In this document: positions 35,421 through 44,322 of the stretch, in pieces
Numbering within the stretch: the stretch's first letter is position 1
Layout: every line of letters starts with the position of its first letter
Source of the DNA: Croceibacter atlanticus HTCC2559
GTDB taxonomy: Bacteria; Bacteroidota; Bacteroidia; Flavobacteriales; Flavobacteriaceae
Length of the DNA stretch: 64,000 nt
Assembly (NCBI RefSeq): GCF_000196315.1
Contig: NC_014230.1
Location: forward strand, 744,001-808,000
Reading direction: 5' to 3'
The notes under the pieces: model-generated
Databases searched by the model: none
What the model saw: only the letters and a program-made list of their open reading frames with translations
Told to the model about the DNA's origin: nothing
Translations under genes and position numbers: made by a program

Positions 35421-36389
35421 ATGATCTTATTTCTCATTCCCATTTTAATCTTCGGGATTATCATCTTATTCTCCGGAATTTTCACTGTAAAACAACAAAC
35501 AGCTGCAATTGTAGAGCGTTTTGGAAAATTTCAGAGTATTAGAAACTCTGGACTTCATTTTAAAATTCCAATATTTGACCGTATTGCTGGCCGTATAAAC
35601 TTAAAAATACAGCAACTAGATGTTTTGGTAGAAACTAAAACTAAGGATGATGTGTTTGTTAAATTGAAAATCTCTGTACAATTTCAGGTAATAAAATCTC
35701 GTGTGTATGATGCGTTTTATAAGCTTGAAAACCCACAAGACCAAATTACATCTTATGTTTTTGATGTTGTAAGAGCAGAAGTTCCTAAGATGAAATTAGA
35801 TGATGTTTTTGAACGTAAGGATGATATTGCTATTGCTGTAAAGTCTGAGCTTAATGAAGCAATGTCTGATTATGGTTATGACATCATTAAAACGCTTGTA
35901 ACAGATATAGATCCTGATGTTCAGGTAAAGGCTGCTATGAACCGTATTAATGCCTCAGAACGCGAGAAAGTGGCTGCAGAGTATGAAGCAGAGGCAGAAC
36001 GTATTAAAATTGTAGCAAAAGCTCGTGCAGAAGCAGAAAGCAAGCGTTTGCAAGGACAAGGTATTGCAGACCAACGTCGTGAAATTGCACGTGGTTTAGA
36101 GGAAAGTGTAGATGTGCTAAATAATGTTGGGATTAATTCTCAAGAGGCCTCTGCATTAATTGTAGTAACACAACATTATGACACATTACAATCTATAGGA
36201 GAAGAAACTAACTCAAACTTAATCTTACTTCCTAATTCTCCTCAAGCAGGAAGTGATATGTTAAATAATATGATTGCTTCATTTACAGCTTCTAACCAAA
36301 TTGGTGAGCAAATGAAATTAGCAAATGCTAAAAAAGGAATTGTAAACAAAAGCAAGAGTGGCGACAGAGATTCTGAAAATGACAAATAA
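35421..36389 (+). CDS. SPFH/Band 7 (stomatin-like, QmcA-type) membrane protein
   Basis: A 322-residue scaffold-type membrane protein. One N-terminal TM segment (about 3-22) is followed by the SPFH domain (PFH core ERFGKFQSIRNSGLHFKIPI, VKLKISVQFQV) and a long Ala/Glu-rich helix (about 185-230: AEAERIKIVAKARAEAESKR) typical of oligomerising stomatins. Role is likely in membrane microdomains or protease regulation. Its stop TAA overlaps the next ATG by one base (TAATG), coupling it to the small membrane protein and ABC ATPase. Confidence 0.88.
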   Translation: MILFLIPILIFGIIILFSGIFTVKQQTAAIVERFGKFQSIRNSGLHFKIPIFDRIAGRINLKIQQLDVLVETKTKDDVFVKLKISVQFQVIKSRVYDAFYKLENPQDQITSYVFDVVRAEVPKMKLDDVFERKDDIAIAVKSELNEAMSDYGYDIIKTLVTDIDPDVQVKAAMNRINASEREKVAAEYEAEAERIKIVAKARAEAESKRLQGQGIADQRREIARGLEESVDVLNNVGINSQEASALIVVTQHYDTLQSIGEETNSNLILLPNSPQAGSDMLNNMIASFTASNQIGEQMKLANAKKGIVNKSKSGDRDSENDK

Positions 36390-36691
36390 TGAATATTAGG
36401 GCTCATTGGCAGTTTTATAAAGATTGCTTTCCATTTATATACAGCTTTGCATTAGTATGCTTAGCATTTGTAGATGCCCTAACAGGATTATTTATCTTAT
36501 TTACAGTAGCAAATGGTATAGGATTCCTGGCCTTTTCTTCATTGAAAAGTCAGGAATTTTATTTTTATTATAATTTAGGAATCAGCAAGCTAAAGCTATT
36601 GCTTAGCTTAGTTATTATAAACGCTATTGTTGGTTTACCATTTGCCGTTATATTTATAATTTTTAAACAGCTCTTTTTTGCAAACGCTTAG
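36389..36691 (+). CDS. small membrane protein, possible partner of the ABC ATPase
   Basis: A 100-residue protein with about three hydrophobic segments (16-33, 34-50 and 68-92), otherwise unrecognised. Lys and Tyr residues sit between them (SLKSQEFYFYYNLGISKLK). It is tightly placed: start overlapping the SPFH stop, and end overlapping the ATPase start by 14 bases. That suggests an obligate membrane partner for the ATPase. The size is far below that of normal ABC permeases. Confidence 0.6.
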   Translation: MNIRAHWQFYKDCFPFIYSFALVCLAFVDALTGLFILFTVANGIGFLAFSSLKSQEFYFYYNLGISKLKLLLSLVIINAIVGLPFAVIFIIFKQLFFANA

Positions 36692-37343
36692 TATTAAGAA
36701 TGTCCATAAATCTTTTGGAAAGAAAACTGTTTTAAATAATGTTACTCTTTCTGTTTCAAAGGGTGAAATTTTAGCGTTATATGGAAGAAATGGCTGTGGA
36801 AAATCTACGCTATTAAAAATTCTATTTGGCACTCTTAAAGCTAACAACATAGAATTATTAGTAAATGGTACCGCAACAACTCCAAAAGCTTCGAGATTAA
36901 ATAAGAGTATAGCTTATATACCACAACATCCGTTCTTACCGTCTTCTCAAAAAGTTAGGGATATTATACCAATGTATCACCAGAATCAAGAACTACAAGA
37001 TGCGGTGTTTTATGACCCATACATTGCAAGTTTTACAGCTAGAAAGGTATCTGAACTTTCTTTGGGGCAAAGGCGCTATTTTGAAGTTGTATTACTTGCC
37101 AATAGCTCACATCCTTTTTTATTAATAGATGAGCCGTTTTCTATGATAGAACCTTTACATAAAGAGCGCTTAAAAGGCTTTTTGAATTCTATAAAAAGAA
37201 CAAAAGGAATTATTATTACAGACCATTATTACAATGATGTCTTAGAGGTATCTACCCAAAATATTATTCTTAAGGATGGCTTAATAAATACTATTACTAC
37301 TAAAGAAGATTTATTAAAATACGACTATTTAAAATCGGTATAA
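36678..37343 (+). CDS. ABC transporter ATP-binding protein
   Basis: A 221-residue ATPase. Walker A is GRNGCGKST (36-44), signature LSLGQRR (LSGGQ variant), Walker B FLLIDEP and H-loop ITDHYY. This layout resembles LptB-like or export ATPases more than importers. It starts at TTG (36678) within the preceding gene. No conventional permease is adjacent; only the 100-residue membrane protein and the SPFH protein are coupled to it. Substrate unknown. Confidence 0.85.
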   Translation: MQTLSIKNVHKSFGKKTVLNNVTLSVSKGEILALYGRNGCGKSTLLKILFGTLKANNIELLVNGTATTPKASRLNKSIAYIPQHPFLPSSQKVRDIIPMYHQNQELQDAVFYDPYIASFTARKVSELSLGQRRYFEVVLLANSSHPFLLIDEPFSMIEPLHKERLKGFLNSIKRTKGIIITDHYYNDVLEVSTQNIILKDGLINTITTKEDLLKYDYLKSV

Positions 37344-37347
37344 ACAT

Positions 37348-37378
37348 AAAACCCCGAAGATAAACTTCAGGGTTTTTA
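37348..37378. terminator. terminator after the ABC ATPase gene
   Basis: AAACCC-C-GAAG, loop ATAAA, CTTC-A-GGGTTT followed by TT, one mismatch. Between convergent genes. Confidence 0.65.
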
Positions 37379-37398
37379 CATTTGGGTATTCTCTTTTT

Positions 37399-37647
37399 CT
37401 AAATCTTTGCGTCGTCTACTTTTTTTACTCTCTTTATTCCCAATAGTTTATTTACTGCTTTTAGTACAAATGCTTTTTGTGCAATTGCACCAGCAACATT
37501 GCTTATTAAGCCTATTGGAGATAAGCTATTTTTTACTTCGTGGTAACTAATTTTTACTTCTTCAAGATCTATATCTTTCTGAAGCTTTAAAATCTTCAGA
37601 TCCTTATCAATCTCATCAAAAGAACTATAAATCTTTTTCATCTTCAA
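37399..37647 (-). CDS. DUF6327-like small protein
   Basis: An 82-residue cytoplasmic protein with the family-like N-terminus KIYSSFDEIDKDLKILKLQ and a C-terminal hydrophobic helix (about 44-65). It begins inside the holin-like gene (23-base overlap), so it is part of the three-gene set YtxH - holin-like - this gene. The first Met could also be the third codon (37641). Function is unknown; the family name is from memory. Confidence 0.6.
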   Translation of the reverse strand: MKMKKIYSSFDEIDKDLKILKLQKDIDLEEVKISYHEVKNSLSPIGLISNVAGAIAQKAFVLKAVNKLLGIKRVKKVDDAKI

Positions 37648-37987
37648 AAAATATGTCTGAGAATTTTTTAAGTAATAATTTTTCTAATGGCCTTTTAAAG
37701 AAGACGTATACTAGTACCATTAATAATACATATATGCCTCCCATTATATAGAAACCAGTAATGATATCACCTACAGCCTGTCCTATATTTCTTGCAATTG
37801 CAATAGAAAATATTAGTATTGCCATGAAAGCAATTGCGCCTAATAGCAAAGACATGCTAAGAATTACGGTAGCTTTCATAAACTTCTTAAAGAAGCTAAG
37901 CTTGTAAAACTCTATACTACTGTCTATATACTTTTTAGCATTATCATTAACGTCTCTTACGTTTTCTGTAACGTTTCCTAATCCCAT
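37625..37987 (-). CDS. phage holin-like (Holin-X / PF07332 type) membrane protein
   Basis: A 120-residue membrane protein with a charged N-terminus (YIDSSIEFYKLSFFKKFMK), two TM segments (about 41-66 and 75-100) and a basic cytoplasmic tail (KRPLEKLLLKKFSD). The pattern is that of the 'phage holin family' proteins encoded in many bacterial genomes without any phage. No phage genes are present here, so it is a resident stress or envelope protein and not a lysis gene. Confidence 0.72.
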   Translation of the reverse strand: MGLGNVTENVRDVNDNAKKYIDSSIEFYKLSFFKKFMKATVILSMSLLLGAIAFMAILIFSIAIARNIGQAVGDIITGFYIMGGIYVLLMVLVYVFFKRPLEKLLLKKFSDIFFEDEKDL

Positions 37988-37996
37988 AAATGGTTT

Positions 37997-38371
37997 TTAG
38001 CTTACTGCTTTCTTAGCGTTTGCTTTCGTTTTTTCAACAACATTTTCTTGCTGTAATTTTGCATTTTGTTTGCGTAAAGCTTCTAGCTTTTCTTCCATTG
38101 CAACAATAATATCGTCTGCTTTATGGCTAGCTGAGTTAAGAGTATCATTAAGACGTTCTTCAAAAGTAGCTTTTGCTTTCTTAGCTTGTACACTAAGATC
38201 ATCTGTAGTTTCTTTTACTTTTTTGCTAAACTCTTTTTTAGCTTTATCTGCGTTCTTTTTTAACTTCTTTCTAGTCTTTTCTCCTTTGTCTGGAGCGTAA
38301 AGTAATCCTACTCCTGCACCAATTGCAGCACCTGTTAATAATGCTAACAATGTATTTCCTGTATTTGCCAT
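37997..38371 (-). CDS. YtxH domain protein
   Basis: A 124-residue protein with the YtxH N-terminus: a Gly/Ala-rich membrane helix followed by LLYAPDKGEKTRKKLKK. After that comes a long charged amphipathic helix (about 35-115), likely coiled coil. YtxH genes are often linked to general stress and next to holin-X-like genes, as here. A weaker TTAAC direct repeat (GTTAATTGCTGGTTAACTAT, 38435-38454) precedes it. Confidence 0.82.
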   Translation of the reverse strand: MANTGNTLLALLTGAAIGAGVGLLYAPDKGEKTRKKLKKNADKAKKEFSKKVKETTDDLSVQAKKAKATFEERLNDTLNSASHKADDIIVAMEEKLEALRKQNAKLQQENVVEKTKANAKKAVS

Positions 38372-38547
38372 TTTAATGTGTTTTGTGTTAATTAATCTGT
38401 TTTAGCAATTTACGCGAAAGTTAAACAACACTGTGTTAATTGCTGGTTAACTATTTGAACGTTAGTACTAAAGTTTTCTTAATTATGATTAGACTCATAT
38501 CTTACTTAAATGAGCTTCAAAATAGGTTCCAAAAGTACATATATGCC

Positions 38548-38583
38548 AAAATGGCTCTCAAATACCAATTTGAGAGCCATTTT
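38548..38583 (-). terminator. terminator of glnS
   Basis: AAAATGGCTCTCAAAT (38548-38563) and ATTTGAGAGCCATTTT (38568-38583) pair perfectly over 16 bp with a four-base loop. It is 3' of glnS on the minus strand. The rest of 38372-38608 shows only the YtxH upstream repeat. Confidence 0.8.
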
Positions 38584-38608
38584 AAAGGGAACATATTGTA
38601 TTTAAGTA

Positions 38609-40276
38609 TTATTTACCTTTCCAAGAGTCTCTAAGCGTTACAGTTCTATTAAATACTAAATTGGTGTCTGTCGTATCTTTATCAACACAGAAGTATCCTA
38701 TACGTTGAAATTGTACTGTATCTAATGGTTTAAGTGTTTTTAAATGAGGCTCAACATAACCAGTAATGGTCTTTAACGAATCTGGATTTAAAAATTCCAT
38801 AAAATCTTTGTCCTTATGTCCATCTGGAGATTCATCATTAAACAACCTGTCGTATAACCTAACTTCTGCTTTAACGGCATGCTTAATTGAAACCCAATGT
38901 AGGGTACCTTTTACTTTTCTTAAAGATTCTTCTGTACCGCTACCGCTTTTACTCTTAGGATCATATGTACAATGAACTTCAGTAATATTACCATCGGCAT
39001 CTTTAATAGCTTCTTCTGCTTTAATAATGTAACCGTTCTTTAATCTAACTTCTCCACCTAATTTTAATCTGAAGAATTTACGGTTTGCTTCTTCTTTAAA
39101 GTCATCTTTTTCAATATATAACTCTCTTGAAAATGGAACTTCGTGCTCACCTGCAGAAACGTCTTCTGGATTATTTTCTGCCATTAACCATTCTTCTTCT
39201 CCTTCTGGATAATTTGTAATTACAAGTTTTAATGGGTCTAAAACACCCATTACACGATCTGCTTTCTTGTTAAGATCTTCTCTAATCTTAAATTCTAATA
39301 AAGAAACATCAATCACATTTTCGCGTTTAGCTACTCCAACGGTATCTATAAAATTCTTAATAGATTCTGGTGTATAACCACGTCTTCTATACCCTGATAT
39401 TGTTGGCATTCTTGGATCATCCCAACCAGAAACTACGTTATCTTCAACTAATGTGAGTAATTTACGCTTACTCATTATGGTATAACTTAAATTAAGACGC
39501 GCAAACTCTCTTTGTTTAGGTTTTGTATTACTAGTATAAATATTATCTACAAACCATTCATAAAGCGGTCTGTGTGGTTTAAACTCTAATGAACAAAGAC
39601 TATGGGAAACACTTTCTATATAATCACTTTCGCCATGAGCCCAATCGTACATTGGGTATATGTGCCAATCATTTCCTGTCCTATGGTGTGCTCTATTTAA
39701 AACACGATACATTATAGGATCACGCAGAAGCATGTTTGGGCTTTCCATATCTATTTTTGCTCGTAAGACGTGTTGGCCGTTTTCAAACTCACCATTCTTC
39801 ATCTTTTCAAATAGATCTAAGTTTTCTTCAACAGATCTGTCTCTATAAGGTCCAGGTTTTCCCACTTGCGTAGGAGTACCTTTTTGTTCTGCCATAGCTT
39901 CACTAGATTGAGAATCTACGTAAGCTTTTCCTTCCTTAATAAGTTGTACAGCCCAATCATAAAGTTGTTGAAAGTAATCTGAAGAATAACATTCTTTATC
40001 CCAAGTAAACCCAAGCCACTCTATGTCTTGCTTGATAGCATCTACATATTCTTGTTCTTCTTTCATTGGGTTAGTATCATCAAACCTTAAATTCACTGGA
40101 GCATTGTAACGCTCACCTAAACCAAAGTTTAAGCAAATAGCCTTACAGTGGCCAATGTGTAAATAGCCGTTTGGTTCTGGTGGAAATCTAAATCTTAGAT
40201 CTTCCTTAGAATACCCATTTTGTAAATCTTCCTCTATGATATGCTCTATGAAATTGAGCGATTTTTCTTCAGACAT
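38609..40276 (-). CDS. glnS: glutaminyl-tRNA synthetase
   Basis: Charges tRNA-Gln directly. The 555-residue class I synthetase has RFPPEPNGYLHIGHCKA (HIGH at 40-43) and the KMSKS counterpart MSKRKL. The C-terminal anticodon-binding beta-barrels contain KPLDTVQFQRIGYFCVD. A GlnRS implies that the amidotransferase route is not essential for Gln-tRNA. Expressed alone with a predicted 5' leader of about 70 bases that begins with a perfect hairpin (40330-40348). Confidence 0.95.
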   Translation of the reverse strand: MSEEKSLNFIEHIIEEDLQNGYSKEDLRFRFPPEPNGYLHIGHCKAICLNFGLGERYNAPVNLRFDDTNPMKEEQEYVDAIKQDIEWLGFTWDKECYSSDYFQQLYDWAVQLIKEGKAYVDSQSSEAMAEQKGTPTQVGKPGPYRDRSVEENLDLFEKMKNGEFENGQHVLRAKIDMESPNMLLRDPIMYRVLNRAHHRTGNDWHIYPMYDWAHGESDYIESVSHSLCSLEFKPHRPLYEWFVDNIYTSNTKPKQREFARLNLSYTIMSKRKLLTLVEDNVVSGWDDPRMPTISGYRRRGYTPESIKNFIDTVGVAKRENVIDVSLLEFKIREDLNKKADRVMGVLDPLKLVITNYPEGEEEWLMAENNPEDVSAGEHEVPFSRELYIEKDDFKEEANRKFFRLKLGGEVRLKNGYIIKAEEAIKDADGNITEVHCTYDPKSKSGSGTEESLRKVKGTLHWVSIKHAVKAEVRLYDRLFNDESPDGHKDKDFMEFLNPDSLKTITGYVEPHLKTLKPLDTVQFQRIGYFCVDKDTTDTNLVFNRTVTLRDSWKGK

Positions 40277-40329
40277 AATGTTATGAAATTACCTAGTATT
40301 ATTAAGGTGATTTTAAGTTTATAATGCAT

Positions 40330-40348
40330 CTGTTTATTTTATAAACAG
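40330..40348 (-). other. hairpin at the predicted 5' end of glnS mRNA
   Basis: CTGTTTAT, three-base loop, ATAAACAG: a perfect 8-bp stem that begins just where transcription is expected to start after the -7 element at 40354-40361. Confidence 0.4.
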
Positions 40349-40353
40349 AACTG

Positions 40354-40361
40354 CAAAGTTA
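40354..40361 (-). promoter_or_regulatory. promoter -7 element of glnS
   Basis: TAACTTTG on the minus strand, 78 bases before the start codon. Confidence 0.5.
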
Positions 40362-40415
40362 TGAAAGTAAAACGCTTCAACTCTTATAATACTTAGGAAA
40401 ACTCATGTATTGAAT

Positions 40416-40423
40416 TACCTTTG
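40416..40423 (+). promoter_or_regulatory. promoter -7 element of folB
   Basis: TACCTTTG, 14 bases before the folB ATG. Confidence 0.55.
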
Positions 40424-40437
40424 TAAAAACTTAACCC

Positions 40438-40797
40438 ATGGGAAAAATACATTTAACCAATATAAAGGTCTTTGCCTATCACGGCTGTCTTGTTGAAGAG
40501 AGTAAAATTGGTAGCGACTATCTTGTAAATTTAACTGTAGAAGGTGATTTATCTTTGTCTGCAAAAACAGATAATCTTAATGATACTATTGATTATGTAC
40601 ATTTAAACAGAGTTGTAAAAGAAGAAATGAAAGAACCATCTCATCTTTTAGAGACTGTTGCAGAACGTATTTTAACTAGAATTTTTGAAGAATTAATTAT
40701 TGTACAAAGCGCTACTGTTTCTGTAAGTAAAGTAAATCCTCCTATTGGTGGAGACGTTGCTATGGTTACTGTAGAGCGTACAAAGCGAAGGTCATAA
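40438..40797 (+). CDS. folB: dihydroneopterin aldolase
   Basis: Folate pathway enzyme cleaving 7,8-dihydroneopterin to 6-hydroxymethyl-dihydropterin and glycolaldehyde. The 119 residues show the family order: IKVFAYHGCLVEESKIG near the N-terminus, DTIDYVHLNRVV, then the Glu of HLLETVAERI and the C-terminal KVNPPIGGDVAMVTVERT with the conserved Lys-x-x-x-P-x. Normal length. It precedes tRNA-Cys in the same direction, but the tRNA has its own promoter element. Confidence 0.92.
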   Translation: MGKIHLTNIKVFAYHGCLVEESKIGSDYLVNLTVEGDLSLSAKTDNLNDTIDYVHLNRVVKEEMKEPSHLLETVAERILTRIFEELIIVQSATVSVSKVNPPIGGDVAMVTVERTKRRS

Positions 40798-40848
40798 AAA
40801 AAGATTGTAGCTTTGCAATATAGGAACGGTTAAACTAACATTTTTTGT

Positions 40849-40856
40849 TATATTTG
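40849..40856 (+). promoter_or_regulatory. promoter -7 element of tRNA-Cys
   Basis: TATATTTG, 12 bases before the tRNA 5' end. Confidence 0.55.
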
Positions 40857-40868
40857 CCGTCCAATATT

Positions 40869-40939
40869 GGTATCGTGGCCGAGTGGCTAGGCAGAGCTCT
40901 GCAAAAGCTCGTACAGCGGTTCGAATCCGCTCGATACCT
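40869..40939 (+). tRNA. tRNA-Cys (GCA)
   Basis: A 71-base cloverleaf: acceptor arms GGTATCG and CGATACC, anticodon loop CTGCAAA in stem GAGCT/AGCTC, T arm GGTTCGAATCC, discriminator U as required for Cys. CCA is not encoded. Confidence 0.95.
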
Positions 40940-40942
40940 CTA

Positions 40943-40972
40943 AAAACCCTTAACTAACGTTAGGGGTTTTTT
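40943..40972. terminator. terminator after tRNA-Cys
   Basis: AAAACCCTTAAC, loop TAAC, GTTAGGGGTTTT (12-bp stem with one G-T pair) and T-run. It also abuts the end of the leftward VF530 gene. Confidence 0.8.
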
Positions 40973-41189
40973 ATTTTTTAATGGTTTTAAGATATAAACG
41001 TTCTACCTTTTCTCTAGCCCAAGGCGTTCGCCTTAAGAATTTTAAACTGGATTTTATTGTAGGATTGCTATTAAAGCAATTAATCTTAATACGATCTCCT
41101 AACTCATCCCAACCGTAATGATTTACAAGAGTATCTAAGATATCGGCCAATTTTACACCGTGTAAAGGATTATTAGGTTGTTCTTGCAT
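40971..41189 (-). CDS. VF530 family DNA-binding-like protein
   Basis: A 72-residue protein with the strongly conserved VF530 (DUF2132) pattern: [20 protein letters not shown], then GWDELGDRI and [20 protein letters not shown]. The name comes from a Vibrio structure with a DNA-binding-like fold; cellular role is unknown. The start overlaps the stop of the LysE-type gene by one base (TAATG), so they are cotranscribed. Confidence 0.85.
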   Translation of the reverse strand: MQEQPNNPLHGVKLADILDTLVNHYGWDELGDRIKINCFNSNPTIKSSLKFLRRTPWAREKVERLYLKTIKK

Positions 41190-41881
41190 TATTTTAATGG
41201 TGTTTCTGGAATACGTTCTTCTAACTCGTGTTTTAATGCATCTAATTCTGAAGGAAATAAACCTTGACTTATAAGTATTACTCCAAATATGATAATGATA
41301 ATACTTATAATACGTTTAAAATTGAATATTCTTACTGGTGTTAGTTTGTGATTTAACTTTTTAGCAAGCAACATCTTAAATACATCTACAACTAAATAAG
41401 TGGCTAATACAGTGCCAAAGAATACGAGAAGTCTGTTAGGTTGCATATCCATCTTAGGGCCAAATACTATGATTAAACCTAGCCAAAATCCTAAAACACC
41501 AATATTTATAAAGTTTAAAAGAAAGCCTTTTACTGCAAGACCTATATAATCACTCTTACTTAGTTTTCGTATTTCAGGTTGTTCTTCTTGAGGTAATGCT
41601 TTTTTAAGTTTCATGAAAGCCATGACACCATAGGTTGTCATGATAACACCACCAAAAATAAACAATGCAGGATCATCTTTTATACGTTCTAAAAGCTTGC
41701 TTGTAGAAAAATAGGCAATTAATAAAAAAATAGCATCTGCTAGGATAACACCAATATCAAAAGACAAAGCAGCTCTAAAACCTTTTATTGCAGCAGTTTC
41801 TAATAATACAAAGAATACTGGACCTAAAAGGAAGGCCAGAAAAAATCCTAGAGGTATTGCTGTAAAAATGTCCTGAAACAT
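41189..41881 (-). CDS. LysE family translocator
   Basis: A 230-residue inner-membrane exporter of the LysE/RhtB superfamily with about six TM segments. The N-terminus [24 protein letters not shown] holds the conserved GP(x)F motif, followed by [16 protein letters not shown]. The cargo of this family is amino acids or small amphiphiles; no substrate can be inferred. The VF530 gene is coupled downstream. Confidence 0.8.
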   Translation of the reverse strand: MFQDIFTAIPLGFFLAFLLGPVFFVLLETAAIKGFRAALSFDIGVILADAIFLLIAYFSTSKLLERIKDDPALFIFGGVIMTTYGVMAFMKLKKALPQEEQPEIRKLSKSDYIGLAVKGFLLNFINIGVLGFWLGLIIVFGPKMDMQPNRLLVFFGTVLATYLVVDVFKMLLAKKLNHKLTPVRIFNFKRIISIIIIIFGVILISQGLFPSELDALKHELEERIPETPLK

Positions 41882-41912
41882 TGTTAGTTTTTTACAAAGA
41901 TATGCATACTTA

Positions 41913-44120
41913 CTATCCTTGTGTTTCTACTTCGGCTTTACTTCCTATTAGTGTAAAATCTAAATGACGTTTTACAAGATCTGCATCTTTTACTTTTACA
42001 TAAACTTCATCTCCTAATTGATACACTTTTTTAGTTTTTCGACCTACAATAGCATAGTTTTCTTCATCAAAATCATAGTGATCATCTGAGATGTCTCTTA
42101 ACCTTACCATACCTTCACATTTGTTATCTATAATTTCTACATAGATTCCCCATTCTGTAACTCCAGATATTACACCTAAGAAATTTTCATCTTTATGATC
42201 CTGCATGAATTTAATCTGCATGAATTTTATAGAGTCACGTTCTGCTTTGGTAGCTAAATACTCCATCTCACTACTATGGCTACATTGATCTTCATAAGTT
42301 TCTGCGTCTGCAGATTTACCTTTATCTAGATAATACTGTAATAAACGATGTGCCATGACATCTGGATAACGACGTATTGGCGATGTGAAATGTGAATAAT
42401 AATCGAATGCTAAACCGTAATGCCCTATATTTTCTGTAGAATAATAGGCTTTACTCATAGTACGAATGGTAAGCGTATCTATTAAATTTTGTTCTTTAGT
42501 ACCATTTACATCTTGTAAAAGTTTATTTAAAGATTGCGTAGTAGTCTTTCTTGATTTAAAATTAAGAGTGTACCCAAAACGACCTACAAGGTTTTGTAAG
42601 GCACTTAATTTATCTGAATTTGGCTCGTCATGACAACGGTATACAAATGTTTTTTTAGGGTCTTGTTTACCTATAAATTCTGCTACTTTCTTATTGGCAA
42701 GTAACATGTATTCTTCAATAAGTTTATTAGCATCTTTAGATGTCTTAAAGAAAACTCCAACTGGTTCATTAGCTTCGTTAAGCTCAAATTTAACTTCAAC
42801 TTTATCAAAAGAAATAGCACCTTGACCCATACGTTTTCTACGCATGATTTTAGCTACTTTGTCCATTTTTAAAATAGCATCTGCAATAGCATCGTCTGTT
42901 TTATAGGCTTTTCCTGTTAAAGAAACATCTGCAGGAATGCTAGTGGATTTACTTTCAATAATTGCCTGAGCTTCTTCGTATGCAAATCTGGCATCACTAT
43001 AGGTTACAGTTTTACCAAACCATTGATTGTGTATTTTTGAGTTTTCATCTATCTCGAAAACAGCTGAAAAGGTATATTTTTCTTCATTAGGACGTAATGA
43101 ACAAGCATTGTTAGATAATACTTCTGGAAGCATTGGCACTACTCTATCTACTAAATAAACAGATGTTGCACGTTCATAAGCTTCATCATCTAAAATTGTA
43201 CCTGGTTTAAGATAGTGAGATACATCTGCAATATGAATTCCTACTTCGTAATGCCCGTTTTCTAAAATCTTAAAACTTAAGGCATCATCAAAATCTTTTG
43301 CATCTTTAGGATCTATTGTAAAGGTTAGCGTATCACGCATATCTCTACGTTTCTTAATTTCAGATTCTTGTATAGATGTATCTATCTTGTTAGCAAACTC
43401 TTCTACTTCTTTTGGAAATTCATGTGGTAATCCATATTGTGCAAGAATCGCATGTATTTCTGTTTCATGTTCTCCTGGAACACCGAGAACTTCTATAACG
43501 CGACCAAAAGGAGAATCGGCTTTTTCTGGCCAATCTTCTAGCTCTACAACGACCATCATATTATTTTCTGCGCCGTTTATCTTACTTTTTGGAATAAAGA
43601 AATCTGTATACATTTTAGTATCCTGAATGTTTACAAATGCAAACTTTTCTGAGATAGTAATAACGCCTACAAATTCTTTTTTCTTTCGTTCAATTACTTT
43701 GGTAATTTCACCTTCATTCTTGCTTTTTCTTCTGGTATTATAAATATATACCTCTACCTGATCACCGTGAAATGCTTTGTTAATATGCTTACTAGGAATG
43801 AAAATATCGTCTTCTAAATCTTCAACGACCACATAACCATCACCTTTACTAGTCATATCTAAGGTACCAGTAACATAGTCTTGAGGGCCATTAAATTGAA
43901 ATTTACCACGATCTACCTCAACAATTTGTTGTTTAGCAGCTAATTGGGAAAGTTTTTTTATGATTTGATTTCTTCCGCTAGCATCTGTAATGTTAAGTTG
44001 GGAAGCAATTTGTTTGTAATTGAAGTTTTGATTTGGACGCTTACGAATAATGTCCAATATAGTTTTAGTAAGGTTTGGAATCTGTGTAGATTTTTTCTTA
44101 CCGAATTTTTTCTTGCTCAT
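41913..44120 (-). CDS. rnr: ribonuclease R
   Basis: 3'-to-5' exoribonuclease for structured RNA. The 735 residues have an N-terminal winged helix (about 15-75), two cold-shock domains (about 80-235), the RNB catalytic domain with the Asp cluster DPKDAKDFDDAL and IHIADVSHYL, then the SPIRRYPD motif (HFTSPIRRYPDVMAHR) and a C-terminal S1 domain (about 645-725, FLGVISGVTEWGIYVEI). Size is a little shorter than E. coli RNase R, lacking the long basic tail. It borders the AT-rich gene-poor region. Confidence 0.93.
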   Translation of the reverse strand: MSKKKFGKKKSTQIPNLTKTILDIIRKRPNQNFNYKQIASQLNITDASGRNQIIKKLSQLAAKQQIVEVDRGKFQFNGPQDYVTGTLDMTSKGDGYVVVEDLEDDIFIPSKHINKAFHGDQVEVYIYNTRRKSKNEGEITKVIERKKKEFVGVITISEKFAFVNIQDTKMYTDFFIPKSKINGAENNMMVVVELEDWPEKADSPFGRVIEVLGVPGEHETEIHAILAQYGLPHEFPKEVEEFANKIDTSIQESEIKKRRDMRDTLTFTIDPKDAKDFDDALSFKILENGHYEVGIHIADVSHYLKPGTILDDEAYERATSVYLVDRVVPMLPEVLSNNACSLRPNEEKYTFSAVFEIDENSKIHNQWFGKTVTYSDARFAYEEAQAIIESKSTSIPADVSLTGKAYKTDDAIADAILKMDKVAKIMRRKRMGQGAISFDKVEVKFELNEANEPVGVFFKTSKDANKLIEEYMLLANKKVAEFIGKQDPKKTFVYRCHDEPNSDKLSALQNLVGRFGYTLNFKSRKTTTQSLNKLLQDVNGTKEQNLIDTLTIRTMSKAYYSTENIGHYGLAFDYYSHFTSPIRRYPDVMAHRLLQYYLDKGKSADAETYEDQCSHSSEMEYLATKAERDSIKFMQIKFMQDHKDENFLGVISGVTEWGIYVEIIDNKCEGMVRLRDISDDHYDFDEENYAIVGRKTKKVYQLGDEVYVKVKDADLVKRHLDFTLIGSKAEVETQG

Positions 44121-44282
44121 TTATTTAAATTAGGCTTAAAATTACGGCTTATAAATTAAACAATATGAATTCTATGATAGGAATAACACATACAAACATA
44201 TGGTTGAACCATAATTTTATATTTAATAATAATATTTTAACGATATTTTAATAAATAATTTTCACAACTCTTAAAATTATCA

Positions 44283-44290
44283 TAAATTTG
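44283..44290 (+). promoter_or_regulatory. promoter -7 element of the 51-aa gene
   Basis: TAAATTTG fits TAnnTTTG and lies 32 bases before the ATG at 44323. Confidence 0.5.
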
Positions 44291-44322
44291 TTTAAGACAA
44301 GGATTTAACTTGTGTTGCACAT

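Noticed and set aside
37625-37987. Prophage remnant suggested by the holin-like gene
   Set aside because: No capsid, tail, integrase or endolysin gene nearby; such holin-X-like genes are common in genomes as stress proteins.
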